In this document: piece by piece, positions 34,094 through 45,897 of the stretch
Layout: every line of letters begins with the position of its first letter
Position numbering within the stretch: the stretch's first letter is position 1
From: Streptomyces sp. MP131-18
GTDB lineage: Bacteria; Actinomycetota; Actinomycetes; Streptomycetales; Streptomycetaceae
DNA: 64,000 bases
Direction of reading: 5' to 3'
Assembly (NCBI RefSeq): GCF_001984575.1
Contig: NZ_LZNS01000001.1
Span: 6,630,951-6,694,950, forward strand
Program-made: the position numbers and the translations under genes
The notes under the pieces: model-generated
What the model was told of the DNA's origin: nothing
The model's input: only the letters and a program-made list of their open reading frames with translations
The model's database searches: none

Positions 34094-35224
34094 GTGCGGC
34101 ACGAGGACACGGTGGCGGTACGGGGGGAGGTCGCGCCCGGATACGAGCCGCTGCGCGCGGAGTTCGCCGGAGTGGCGGGCGAGGGCGCGCAGCTCTCCGT
34201 CCGGGTGGCGGGGCGGCAGGTCGCCGACCTGTGGGCCGGGGACGGCGTCACCGGCGACTCCCTGACCGGCGTCTTCTCCTCCACGAAAGGGGCCGCGTTC
34301 CTCGTGCTCGCGCTGCTGGCCCAGGAGGGCGCCCTCGACCCGGACCGGCGGGTGGCGGCCTACTGGCCGCAGTTCGCCGCCGAGGGCAAGGGCGAGGTGA
34401 CCGTGCGGGACCTGGCCGGGCATCGGGCGGGAGCCATCGGCACCGCGGACGGCTTCACGCCGGCCGAGGTGGCGGACGACGCCGCGCTGGCCGCCCGGCT
34501 GGCCCCGCACCGGCCGTACTGGCGGCCCGGCGCCGCCTTCGGCTACCACACGCTGACGGTCGGCGCCCTGGTCGGCGAGGTGGTGCGCCGGGCCACCGGC
34601 AGCACGCTCCAGCAGGTGTACGAGGAGCGCATCCGCCGCCCCCACGGCGTGGATCTGTGGCTCGGCCTGCCCGCGGCCGAGGAGCCCCGGGTGCTGCCGG
34701 TGCTGCCACCGCGCCCCGCGGCGCAGGACCCGGCGGCGGTGCCCGAGGCGCCCGACAGCATCGGCGGGATCGCGGGGAACCTGCACCACCCCGAGCCGAC
34801 CGTGCTGTCCGCATTGCCGGACGACCGCGCGGTCCGGGCCGGCGGGCAGTCATCCGTGGCGGGCATCGGCTCGGCCCGCGGTCTCGCGGGGCTGTACGCG
34901 GCGGCCGTCACGGGCAGCGGCGGCGCGCCGCCGCTGCTGACGCCCGCGACGGCCGCGGAGTGCGCCCGCCCGTATTCGACGGGCCTCGACGTGGTGCTCG
35001 GCCTGCCGCGCACCTACGGTCTCGGCTTCATGACGGGCCGCCCGTTCCTCGGTGCCGACGCGTTCGGGCACGACGGCGCGGGCGGCTCGATGGCGTTCGC
35101 CGACCCGTCCTGCGGACTGGCGTTCGGCTTCGTCCGCCGCCGCTTTCCCGTGCCGGGCGGCGCGGGGCCAGCAACCGAGCGCCTTGCCGCGCTGGCGCGC
35201 GCCTGCGCGCGGCGTGCGGGCTGA
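34094..35224 (+). CDS. Class C beta-lactamase-fold serine hydrolase (EstB-like esterase)
   Basis: 376 residues. The SxxK nucleophile motif is SSTK at residue 62-65 (LTGVFSSTKGAAFLVLALL), the tyrosine motif is in FGYHTLTVGALVGEVVRRAT (Y-H-T rather than Y-x-N, as in EstB-type esterases), and FGHDGAGGSMAFADPSCG supplies the HxG/KTG-equivalent block. No signal peptide, so an intracellular esterase is likelier than a secreted beta-lactamase. GTG 34094 has GGAGG five bases upstream; another GTG lies four codons earlier. The hairpin at 35233 follows the stop. Confidence 0.88.
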   Translation: MRHEDTVAVRGEVAPGYEPLRAEFAGVAGEGAQLSVRVAGRQVADLWAGDGVTGDSLTGVFSSTKGAAFLVLALLAQEGALDPDRRVAAYWPQFAAEGKGEVTVRDLAGHRAGAIGTADGFTPAEVADDAALAARLAPHRPYWRPGAAFGYHTLTVGALVGEVVRRATGSTLQQVYEERIRRPHGVDLWLGLPAAEEPRVLPVLPPRPAAQDPAAVPEAPDSIGGIAGNLHHPEPTVLSALPDDRAVRAGGQSSVAGIGSARGLAGLYAAAVTGSGGAPPLLTPATAAECARPYSTGLDVVLGLPRTYGLGFMTGRPFLGADAFGHDGAGGSMAFADPSCGLAFGFVRRRFPVPGGAGPATERLAALARACARRAG

Positions 35225-35232
35225 CCTCGCTC

Positions 35233-35270
35233 CCGCCCGCCCGGGCCGCGGCGGCGCACCGGGCGGGCGG
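35233..35270. terminator. Bidirectional terminator between convergent genes
   Basis: CCGCCCGCCCGG (35233-35244) is perfectly complementary to CCGGGCGGGCGG (35259-35270). It lies between the serine hydrolase stop and the uronate dehydrogenase stop (35276), which point at each other. Confidence 0.75.
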
Positions 35271-35275
35271 GGCGC

Positions 35276-36100
35276 TCAACGGGGCCAGATCGGCGGGTCG
35301 GTGATGAACGCACCGCCCAGATGGGCCTGATCCGGCCTGGTGGTGTCCAGCTCCCCCTGCTCGGCGATCAGCTTGGCGGCGAACGTCTCGGAGTCGTCCC
35401 GCGGATCGAAGCCGAGCGCCCGCGTCGGCTCAAGATCCCACACCGCGCGGGTGTTGGCGGACGAGCCGTACACGATGGCGTGGCCGACGCCTTCGGCCCG
35501 CAGCGCCCGGTCGAAGAGGTGGGCGCCGTCGGCGGGGCTCAGCCAGACGGCCAGCATCCGGACGGAGGTCGGCTCGGGGAAGCAGGAACCGATGCGGACC
35601 GACACGGTCTCGATGCCGTACTTGTCCCAGTAGAACTGCGCCAGATCCTCGCCGAAGCACTTGGACAGCCCGTAGAACGTGTCCGGCCGGTGGGGCGCGT
35701 CCACCGGCAACGGCGGAGCGCCGGGCGCGGGCCAGGGCGTGTAACCCACCGCGTGGTTGCTCGACGCGAACACGATCCGGCGCACGCCCTCGGCGCGTGC
35801 CGCCTCGTAGAGGTTGTAGGTGCCCTCGATGTTCGCCCGCAGGATTTTCTCGAAGGTGGATTCCAGCGAGATGCCGGCGAGATGGAGAATCGCGTCGGTG
35901 CCGCGAACGGCCGCCCGCAGCGCGTCGCGGTCGGCCAGATCGGCGGTGATGGCGTCCGGCGCGCCGGGTACCGGCACGACGTCCAGGAGCCGGAGGTCGT
36001 GACCGTGCGACGGCAGCAGCTCGCGCATCAGGGTGCCGACGCCCCCGGAGGCGCCGGTGAGGAGCACGGTGCGTCGTTCAGCGGACTGACCAGCAGGCAT
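35276..36100 (-). CDS. udh: Uronate dehydrogenase-like NAD-dependent epimerase/dehydratase-family protein
   Basis: 274 residues. TVLLTGASGGVGTLM is the dinucleotide-binding motif; LHLAGISLESTFEKILRANI, FASSNHAVGYTP and the catalytic YGLSKCFGED follow. The SSNHAVG segment with Y-x3-K is typical of uronate dehydrogenase (EC 1.1.1.203), which oxidises glucuronate or galacturonate to the aldaro-lactone with NAD. The neighbouring divergent gene encodes the dehydratase two steps on in the same pathway, which supports the call. ATG 36100 has GGAGA six bases upstream. Confidence 0.85.
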   Translation of the reverse strand: MPAGQSAERRTVLLTGASGGVGTLMRELLPSHGHDLRLLDVVPVPGAPDAITADLADRDALRAAVRGTDAILHLAGISLESTFEKILRANIEGTYNLYEAARAEGVRRIVFASSNHAVGYTPWPAPGAPPLPVDAPHRPDTFYGLSKCFGEDLAQFYWDKYGIETVSVRIGSCFPEPTSVRMLAVWLSPADGAHLFDRALRAEGVGHAIVYGSSANTRAVWDLEPTRALGFDPRDDSETFAAKLIAEQGELDTTRPDQAHLGGAFITDPPIWPR

Positions 36101-36124
36101 CAGGTCTCCATCCGTAAATATCAT

Positions 36125-36224
36125 TCATATATGAGGACACGCTAGAGGGTGGGCCGAGGAGCGTCAACGACGCCTTGACCGTTGATTCCGGGCTCAACTA
36201 GCGTGTCTGTTCAGCTATATGGAC
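36125..36224. promoter_or_regulatory. Divergent promoter/operator region of the uronate catabolic genes
   Basis: Nearly mirror-symmetric. GACACGCTAG (36136-36145) and CTAGCGTGTC (36198-36207) are perfect inverted copies, each placing a TAGCGT -10-like hexamer in front of its gene. Next to them on the transcribed side lie TCATATATGA (36125-36134) toward udh and GTTCAGCTATATGGAC (36209-36224) toward the dehydratase, plausible sites for one regulator. The second resembles GTTC-N8-GAAC at 46731 by the IclR gene. Confidence 0.55.
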
Positions 36225-36264
36225 GCCAATCATAATCATGTACGGCGAGGGAGTAGAGGACGCG

Positions 36265-37194
36265 ATGACCGAAGCCGCGCTCGTCAGCCGCCTTGAGGGC
36301 CTGCTGTTCTTTCCCGTGACCGCCTCCGCTCCCGATGGCTCGCTCGCCCTGGACGCCTATCGCACCCACGTGCGGTCCGGGGTCGACGCGGGCGCCGGCG
36401 CCGTGTTCGCCTGCTGCGGCACCGGAGAGTTCCACGCCCTGACCCGCGAGGAGTACCGCGCCTGCATCGCCGCCGCCGTCGAGGAGGCGGCCGGTGCGGT
36501 GCCCGTCGTCGCCGCCACCGGCTACGGCACCGCCACGGCCGTGGAGTTCGCCCGCATCGCCGAGGAAGAAGGCGCCGACGGCCTCCTCGCGATGCCGCCC
36601 TACCTCGTCAACGCGGGCCAGCGCGGCCTGCTGCGCCACTTCAGGGCGCTGGCCGCGGCCACCCCGCTGGAGATCATCGTCTACCAGCGCGACAACGTCG
36701 TCCTCACCCCCGCCACCGCCGTCGAGCTGGCCAGGACTCCCGGCATCGTCGGCCTCAAGGACGGCCTCGGCGACCTCGACCTGCTCCAGCGCATCATCTC
36801 CGCCGTCCGGGCCGAGCTGCCCGGCACCTCGTTCCGCTACTTCAACGGGCTGCCCACCGCCGAGCTGACCGGCCGTGCCTACCGCGGCCTCGGCGTGCGG
36901 CTCTACTCCTCCGCCGTCTTCTGCTTCGCCCCCGAAATCGCCCTCGCCTTCCACAGCGCCCTGGAGAAGGACGACGAGGCGACGGTGCGCCGCCTCCTCG
37001 ACGGCTTCTACCGGCCCCTGGTCGAGCTGCGCAACCGCGGCAACGGATACGCCGTGTCCCTGGTCAAGGCCGGGGTCCGGCTGCGCGGCCTCGACGTCGG
37101 CGAGGTGCGCCCGCCGCTGGCGGAGCCCGAGCCCGAGCACCTCGCCGAGCTGGCCGCCCTGCTCGAACACGGCCTCGACCTGGTGGGCCGCTGA
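36265..37194 (+). CDS. kdgD: 5-dehydro-4-deoxyglucarate dehydratase (DapA superfamily)
   Basis: 309 residues. EGLLFFPVTASAPDGSLALD, then GTGEFHALTREEY replaces the GTTGE of DapA with GTGEF, and the Schiff-base lysine is in GIVGLKDGLGDLDLLQRI. VVAATGYGTATAVEFARIAE and MPPYL are also present. This combination marks KdgD (EC 4.2.1.41), which dehydrates and decarboxylates 5-dehydro-4-deoxyglucarate to 2-oxoglutarate semialdehyde. ATG 36265 has AGAGGA close upstream. Its stop overlaps the next start (TGATG), so both are translationally coupled. Confidence 0.9.
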   Translation: MTEAALVSRLEGLLFFPVTASAPDGSLALDAYRTHVRSGVDAGAGAVFACCGTGEFHALTREEYRACIAAAVEEAAGAVPVVAATGYGTATAVEFARIAEEEGADGLLAMPPYLVNAGQRGLLRHFRALAAATPLEIIVYQRDNVVLTPATAVELARTPGIVGLKDGLGDLDLLQRIISAVRAELPGTSFRYFNGLPTAELTGRAYRGLGVRLYSSAVFCFAPEIALAFHSALEKDDEATVRRLLDGFYRPLVELRNRGNGYAVSLVKAGVRLRGLDVGEVRPPLAEPEPEHLAELAALLEHGLDLVGR

Positions 37195-38411
37195 TGCGCG
37201 CCTCGGCCTTCGTCTACCCCTGGGACGTCGTCGGCGACCCGGCCGCGGCCGGGCGCATCGCGGGGCTCGGCGTCCAGCAGGCCACCCTGGCCGCCGCCTA
37301 CCACACCACCAGGGCCCTCACCCCGCGCCACCCGCGCCACCGCATCGTCACCGCCCGGCACTCCGCGGTGTACTACCCGCAGGACCCCGCCCGCTGGTCC
37401 GGCCGCGAGCTGCGCCCCTTCCGGCAGGACTGGGTGGCCGGCGCCGACCCGTACGGCGAGGCGGCCACCGCGCTGGCCGGGGCGGGCGTCGAGGTGCACT
37501 CCTGGGTGGTCCTGGCGCACAATTCCCGCCTCGGCGAGGAGCACCCGGCCGTCACCGTCCGCAACGCGTACGGCGACCGCTACCCCTGGGCGCCGTGCAT
37601 CGCCCGCCCCGAGGTGCGCGCCTACGCCACCGCCCTGGCCGCCGAGGCCGCCGTGCGGCCCGGGACGGCCGGCACGGAGCTGGAGTCCTGCGGCTGGTAC
37701 GGACTGGCGCACCTGCACGCGCACGACAAGATCGGCGGCGGCCCGCTCGGCGCCGTCGGCACCTATCTGATGTCGCTGTGCTTCTGCGAGGTGTGCCGCG
37801 GCGGGTACGCCGCCGCGGGCGCCGACCCCGAGGAGCTGCGCGCGGCCGTCCTGCGCGCCCTCGGACCGGTATGGCACGGGCGGCCCGCGCCCGCGGCGGG
37901 GGACCGCGAGGGGGAGTGGACCGAGATCGCCGGCCTGCTCGGCGACAAGCCGGCGCACGCCGTCGCCGACTGGCGCAACGGCGTGGCCGGCAGCTTCCAG
38001 CGCGAAGCCGTCGCCGCCGTGCGCGCCGCCGCGCCGCCCGGCTTCCGGGTGCTGCTGCACGCCGACCCGGCCCCGCACCGCTGCGGCGCCAACGTGGGCG
38101 TCGACCCGGCCGGTGTCCTGGCCCACGCGGACGGCGTCGTCGTGCCCAGCGGCGGCGGCGCGGCGGAGCGGGCCGCGGCGCTGGGGCCGTTCGCCGCGCA
38201 CCGCGGCGCCGGTACGACGGTCGCGGCCAATCTCACGGTGGTCGGCGGCATGGGCGGGCAGCCGGGAGCGCTGGCCGCCGACGCGGCGCACGCCGCGTCG
38301 CTCGGCGCGACCGAGCTGCGGCTCTACCACGCGGGACTGGCCAACGACGCCGATCTGTCCGCGGTCGCCGGCGCCCTGCGCGACCTGGGCCGGGAGGGCG
38401 CAATTCCGTAA
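37194..38411 (+). CDS. Uncharacterised protein coupled to kdgD, possible TIM-barrel carbohydrate enzyme
   Basis: 405 residues. I do not recognise a named family. FVYPWDVVGD, QATLAAAYHTTRALTPRHPR, SAVYYPQDPARW, VHSWVVLAHN, YPWAPCIARPEVRAYATALA, LESCGWYGLAHLHAHDKIGG and CFCEVCRGGYAAAG look like strand ends of a (beta/alpha)8 barrel with aromatic, His and Glu/Asp residues at the mouth, as in hypothetical glycosidase-like proteins. A cysteine cluster (C-x-C-x2-C) after the middle could bind metal. ATG 37194 overlaps the kdgD stop by one base. Its place implies a role in uronate or aldarate use, perhaps releasing uronic acid; not shown. Confidence 0.85.
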   Translation: MRASAFVYPWDVVGDPAAAGRIAGLGVQQATLAAAYHTTRALTPRHPRHRIVTARHSAVYYPQDPARWSGRELRPFRQDWVAGADPYGEAATALAGAGVEVHSWVVLAHNSRLGEEHPAVTVRNAYGDRYPWAPCIARPEVRAYATALAAEAAVRPGTAGTELESCGWYGLAHLHAHDKIGGGPLGAVGTYLMSLCFCEVCRGGYAAAGADPEELRAAVLRALGPVWHGRPAPAAGDREGEWTEIAGLLGDKPAHAVADWRNGVAGSFQREAVAAVRAAAPPGFRVLLHADPAPHRCGANVGVDPAGVLAHADGVVVPSGGGAAERAAALGPFAAHRGAGTTVAANLTVVGGMGGQPGALAADAAHAASLGATELRLYHAGLANDADLSAVAGALRDLGREGAIP

Positions 38412-38506
38412 CGGTGCGGCATCGTGTTACACGGCGAAAACCCGCGGGGGCGACCGAGCGGGGAGAATGCCCCGGTCCCCGAAGCCGTTCAGTCAAGGAT
38501 TCAACG

Positions 38507-39940
<1,434 letters not shown>

Positions 39941-39981
39941 CGCGCCCGGTACGCCGCGCTGCCCTGGCACACTGAGGCGTG

Positions 39982-41934
<1,953 letters not shown>

Positions 41935-42204
41935 CAACGTCAGTTCTCCCCCACATGCCGCCCGCTGCGGACGGGTGCGACTCGGCCTTCCGCCCGTCCG
42001 GGCCAAACTACCGGAACGGACAGCGGTAGTTGATCCGGGCCTTGCGGCGGCCCGCGGGCGCGGGCGAGTGTACGGGGCGTCGGCGGGCACGGCGTCGGCG
42101 CCCCACCCCGGCGCCGCACCGGCGGAAGAACAGGGGCCCCAGAGCCGGGCACCGGCACCGGGTTACGGCGGCGCGGTGCCCCGCGCGGCGCATAGCCTGG
42201 CCCG

Positions 42205-42861
42205 ATGGAAGGACAGCGGGCGCCCGGGGGCGCCGTGACCGGCAGGCGGCCGAGGCAGCGCCGGGTCAGCCGGGGCGACCTGCGGGAAGAGGCCCTGGTG
42301 GCCGCCGCGGAGGAGCTGCTGCGGGACCATCCGCCGGAACGGATCACCATGGAGACCATCGCCGCCGCGGCCGGGCTGTCCCGTTCCTCCGTCTACTTCT
42401 ACTTCGACAACAAGAACACGGTCCTGGCCGCCGTGGTGCACCGCGGCATCAGCCGTCTCCTCGCGGGCCTCGAAGAGGCCCTGGCCGCGGAGGCCGAACC
42501 GCCTCTCGGCGCGGTGGTCGAACGGCTGATCGCCGTCATCCTCGACAACTGGCGCTCCTACGGCTTCGTCTTCGTCGCCGGCGCCGGCCTGCTGAGCCGG
42601 GAGTCCGCCGTGCGCGCCGTGTACGACTCGCTGTGCGGCCGCGCGGCGCGGCTGCTCGCCGAGGCCGTGCGCCGGGACCGGGCGCGCGGAGTCCCGGTGG
42701 AGGGAGCCGAGAACAGCGACGAGTTGCGGGCGCTCGCCCTGACCTGGATGACCGAACGCACCTTCCACCAGCTGTTTTCGCGCAAGCACACCGTGGCCGA
42801 GGAGGAGTCGGCGGCCGACGCGCTCGCCTTCCTCATCCGCCGCGGCCTCGGCTACCCGTAG
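42205..42861 (+). CDS. TetR-family regulator
   Basis: 218 residues. HTH: REEALVAAAEELLRDHPPER, then ETIAAAAGLSRSSVYFYF and DNKNTVLAAVV. The C-terminal half (LIAVILDNWRSYGFVFVAGA, LALTWMTERTFHQLFS) is the TetR_C_13 or EthR-like form, with the YFYFDNK turn seen in EthR relatives. It starts divergently from the PASTA kinase and converges on the response-regulator gene. A GTG ten codons later could be the true start. Confidence 0.88.
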   Translation: MEGQRAPGGAVTGRRPRQRRVSRGDLREEALVAAAEELLRDHPPERITMETIAAAAGLSRSSVYFYFDNKNTVLAAVVHRGISRLLAGLEEALAAEAEPPLGAVVERLIAVILDNWRSYGFVFVAGAGLLSRESAVRAVYDSLCGRAARLLAEAVRRDRARGVPVEGAENSDELRALALTWMTERTFHQLFSRKHTVAEEESAADALAFLIRRGLGYP

Positions 42862-42883
42862 GGCCGGCGCGCCCGCCGTCGCG

Positions 42884-43531
42884 TCAGCCGGGCGTGACGA
42901 AGCCGTGTTCGTAGGCGGCGATCACCGCCTGCGTGCGGTCGCGCGCGCCGAGTTTGGCGAGTACGGCCGCCACGTGCGACTTCACCGTTTGCGCGCCCAC
43001 CGAGAGCCGGGCCGCGATCTCCGCGTTGTTCAGTCCCTGTGCCATCAGCCGCAGCACCTGTGCCTCCCGTTCGGTGAGCCGCGCCCGCAGTGCCCCGGCC
43101 CGTTCCCTGCGGGCGTGCCGCGCCGCCAGTGCCCGCACCGCGGCGGGGAACAGCAGCGAGTCGCTGTGCGCCACCAGCCGCACCGCCCGTACCAGGTCCT
43201 CGGCCGCCGAGCGCTTCAGCAGGAAGCCGCTGGCGCCCACGCGCAGCGCCTCGTAGACGTACGAGTCGTTCTCGAAGGTGGTGACGACGATGACGCGCGG
43301 CGGCTCGTCCATCGTGGCCAGCAGCGCCTCCGTGGCCCTGATGCCGTCCGTGCCCGGCATCCGGACGTCCATCAGCACGACGTCCGGCCGCAGTTCGCCG
43401 GCCCGCGTCACGGCCTCGTCGCCGTTCGCCGCCTCGCCCACCACGTCGAGGTCGGGTTCGGCGCCGAGGATGGCGCGCAGGGCGGTGCGCACCAGGCGTT
43501 CGTCGTCGGCCACCAGCACGCGCACGGTCAC
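42884..43531 (-). CDS. NarL/FixJ-type response regulator
   Basis: 215 residues. Receiver with VLVADDERLVRTALR, phospho-acceptor Asp in VVLMDVRMPGTDGI, VIVVTTFENDSYVYEALR and LKRS (switch Lys), then a LuxR helix-turn-helix (LTEREAQVLRLMAQGLNNAE, IAARLSVGAQTVKSHVAAVL). Its GTG start overlaps the histidine kinase stop by four bases (GTGA), so the pair is co-translated. Target genes are unknown; the kinase and membrane protein upstream form the rest of the operon. Confidence 0.95.
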   Translation of the reverse strand: MTVRVLVADDERLVRTALRAILGAEPDLDVVGEAANGDEAVTRAGELRPDVVLMDVRMPGTDGIRATEALLATMDEPPRVIVVTTFENDSYVYEALRVGASGFLLKRSAAEDLVRAVRLVAHSDSLLFPAAVRALAARHARRERAGALRARLTEREAQVLRLMAQGLNNAEIAARLSVGAQTVKSHVAAVLAKLGARDRTQAVIAAYEHGFVTPG

Positions 43532-44760
43532 CGGGCCGCCCCCAGCGGGAGCCGGACCTCAAGGCGCCAGGTCCCCTCGTGCGCGCCCCAGCGCGCGCTG
43601 CCGCCCAGCAGCGCGGCGCGCTCCTCGATGCCGCGCAGTCCGCGCCCGCCCCCGCGGGCCGCGTCGTCGCGCCCGGCCGTCAGCGGGTTCTCCATGGTCA
43701 GCGTCAACTCCTCCTCGTCGGCGGTCAGGCACAGCGCGACCCGGACCGCTCCCGCGTGCCGCAGGGCGTTGGCCAGCCCCTCCTGAACGATGCGGTACGC
43801 CTCGCGCGACACCAGCCGCGGCAGGCCCCCGGGCGGTCCGCCGCGGGGGAGCACGACCGTGACCCCGGCGGCGCGGGTCCTGCTCAGCAGCCCGTCGAGG
43901 TCGGCGAGGGTCGGCGCGGGCGCCGTGCCCGCGGCCTCGTCCTCGCGCAGCAGGCCGAGCACCGTGTCCAGTTCGGCGACGGCGCCCCTGGCCGTGTCCT
44001 CGATCGCGGCCAGTGCCTCGCGGGCGAACTCCGGGTCGGCGTCCAGCACCTTGCCGGCGGCGGCGGCCTGGAGCGTGACGGCGCTGAGCGCGTGCCCCAC
44101 GGAGTCGTGCAGTTCGCGGGCCAGCCGGTTGCGGGCGGCGAGGTCGGCGGCCCTCGCCTCCGCCGCCGCGAGCCGGTCGGCCGGGGTCGGGCCGAGCAGG
44201 GCGGGGGCCAGCCGCACCAGCAGCGCGCCCGCGCCCGCCGCGGCCGCGGTCAGGGCGGCGAGCAGCGCGAGCCCGGCAGGCGGGCCCAGCCACGGAGCGT
44301 CGCCCGGCAGCGGCAGCTGCGCGCCGAACCTGCTGCCGCGCAGCGCGGCGGAGAACGGCGCGGCCAGCAGCACGCAGGCCAGCGGCGGAACGGCGAGCGT
44401 GGCGCCGCTGACCAGGCCGCCGAGGCCGAGGTGTGCGGTGAACCACGCAGCGGCGCGCCGCCGCGCGGCCCAGCTCCCGGCCGGTGCGGCGGCCAGGGCC
44501 GCCCCCGGCACCCCGGCCAGCGTCCGGGCCGCACCCGCTTCGAGCAGCCGCACCGGGGCGAGGAGGCCGGTGGCGGCGACCAGCGGCAGGGACAGGGCGA
44601 AGGCCAGGAACTGCCAGCCGGGACCGTTCGTCGCGTCCACCCGGAAGGCCACCCCCAGGGCGACGGCCGTCAGCAGGAAGTACGGCATGAGCAGCGCGCC
44701 GCCGAGCAGCAGGTGCACCCACCGCCGCCCCGGGCCGCGCCACCGCGCGCCGCGGTTCAC
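43528..44760 (-). CDS. Sensor histidine kinase, NarL-pair type (HisKA_3)
   Basis: 410 residues. N-terminal half hydrophobic with about five or six membrane segments (LLLGGALLMPYFLLTAVALG, WQFLAFALSLPLVAATGLLA and others). RNRLARELHDSVGHALSAVT has the phosphorylated His of HisKA_3; the ATPase has EGLANALRHAGA (N box) and GGRGLRGIEERAALLGG (G box). GTG 44760 overlaps the stop of the upstream membrane protein by four bases (GTGA), and its own stop overlaps the response regulator. Signal unknown. Confidence 0.93.
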   Translation of the reverse strand: MNRGARWRGPGRRWVHLLLGGALLMPYFLLTAVALGVAFRVDATNGPGWQFLAFALSLPLVAATGLLAPVRLLEAGAARTLAGVPGAALAAAPAGSWAARRRAAAWFTAHLGLGGLVSGATLAVPPLACVLLAAPFSAALRGSRFGAQLPLPGDAPWLGPPAGLALLAALTAAAAGAGALLVRLAPALLGPTPADRLAAAEARAADLAARNRLARELHDSVGHALSAVTLQAAAAGKVLDADPEFAREALAAIEDTARGAVAELDTVLGLLREDEAAGTAPAPTLADLDGLLSRTRAAGVTVVLPRGGPPGGLPRLVSREAYRIVQEGLANALRHAGAVRVALCLTADEEELTLTMENPLTAGRDDAARGGGRGLRGIEERAALLGGSARWGAHEGTWRLEVRLPLGAAR

Positions 44761-45815
44761 GGCGCCTGCCGCGGGGCGGGGGCGTGCGCCGCCCGTTCGG
44801 CGAAGAGGTGGGCGCCCACGGCGAGGACCAGGACGCCGGCGATCACCGCCGCCGTGTGGACGAGGGTCACCAGGGGGGTCGCGCGCTCGGCGCCGGACAC
44901 GGCACCCGAGTTGAACACCTCGGCCGTCAGCAGCCACCCGCCCCAGTTGGCGGTCGCGGCGCCGCCGACCCAGGCCGCCGCGACCGCGGTGAACACCCGG
45001 ACGCCGCCGAGGCGCCGCGGGCGGAAGGCCAGCAGCAGCACCCCGGCCGCCGCGGCGAGGGCGAACAGGACGCTGGTGGCGCTGGTGAGGTGGAAGAGCG
45101 CGTCCCGCTCCCCGCGTTCGGCCTCGGAAAGACCGGCCGTGCCGCCCGCGAGCCACAGCGCGTTCATCCCCGCGGGGAAGGTCAGCACCAGCACCGCCGC
45201 ACCGGCCCCGGCGCGCTGCGCCGCGGCGGTCGCCGCGGGGGCGAGTGCGGCCAGCCGCCCGGACAGCAGATGCCCGAAGCGGTCGCGCACGTAGAGCGTG
45301 AACAGGCCGCCGAGCGCCAGCGCCTGCACGCCGAAGCCGGTGTAGACGGCGGTGAAGACCCACGGGTCGAGGAAGATCTCGTCCTGGCCTGAGCTGGCAG
45401 GGGAGCCGGAGAACGCCTCGATCAGGGTCATCGAGGGGAAGCCGACGAGGATGGGGGCGAGCAGGCCGGTCGCGACCCACAGCGGGGTGATGACCAGCCA
45501 GGCGGGCAGCCGCCTGCCCCAGGCCCGGGTGAGGGCCAGGACCAGCACGATGACGAGGGCGTCCATGACCGCCGTCATGGCGTTGGCGGCGAACAGGCCG
45601 TCCTCGCCCTCCGGCGTGCGCAGCTCGCTGCCCTCCGGAATGCCGACGTGGCTGCCCGCCAGCCAGGCGATCTTGAGGGTGAGGTAGGGAACGCAGGCGG
45701 CGATGGCGAGGCTGCCGAGGAAGGGCCGCGCGTCGCGCCGGCGGCGGGCCCGCGGGTCCGCCGGGTCCGCCGGGTCCGCCGTGGTGGCCGCGGGGGAGTG
45801 GGTCGTCGTGGTCAT
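44757..45815 (-). CDS. Polytopic membrane protein in a two-component operon
   Basis: 352 residues with eight or so hydrophobic segments (FLGSLAIAACVPYLTLKIAW, AMTAVMDALVIVLVLALTRA, VFTAVYTGFGVQALALGGLF, VLVLTFPAGMNALWLAGGTA and others). No catalytic domain recognised. It starts the membrane protein-kinase-regulator operon and may be a sensory partner or transporter of the signal. ATG 45815 (GGGGG just upstream) is preferred to an opening at 45932 whose 39 residues are low-complexity. The run PADPADPRARRRRDA before the first helix suggests a cytoplasmic N-terminus. Confidence 0.87.
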   Translation of the reverse strand: MTTTTHSPAATTADPADPADPRARRRRDARPFLGSLAIAACVPYLTLKIAWLAGSHVGIPEGSELRTPEGEDGLFAANAMTAVMDALVIVLVLALTRAWGRRLPAWLVITPLWVATGLLAPILVGFPSMTLIEAFSGSPASSGQDEIFLDPWVFTAVYTGFGVQALALGGLFTLYVRDRFGHLLSGRLAALAPAATAAAQRAGAGAAVLVLTFPAGMNALWLAGGTAGLSEAERGERDALFHLTSATSVLFALAAAAGVLLLAFRPRRLGGVRVFTAVAAAWVGGAATANWGGWLLTAEVFNSGAVSGAERATPLVTLVHTAAVIAGVLVLAVGAHLFAERAAHAPAPRQAP

Positions 45816-45897
45816 GCCCCCAACCTGCCGCGTCGCCGGCCTTGGCACGTCCTGCCACGTGCCGAACCGCCTCCCCCGCGCGGGGGAGGCGGGCCGG

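Noticed and set aside
34094..35224. Beta-lactamase resistance gene
   Set aside because: SxxK is present but there is no signal peptide and the tyrosine motif is YHT, as in esterases.
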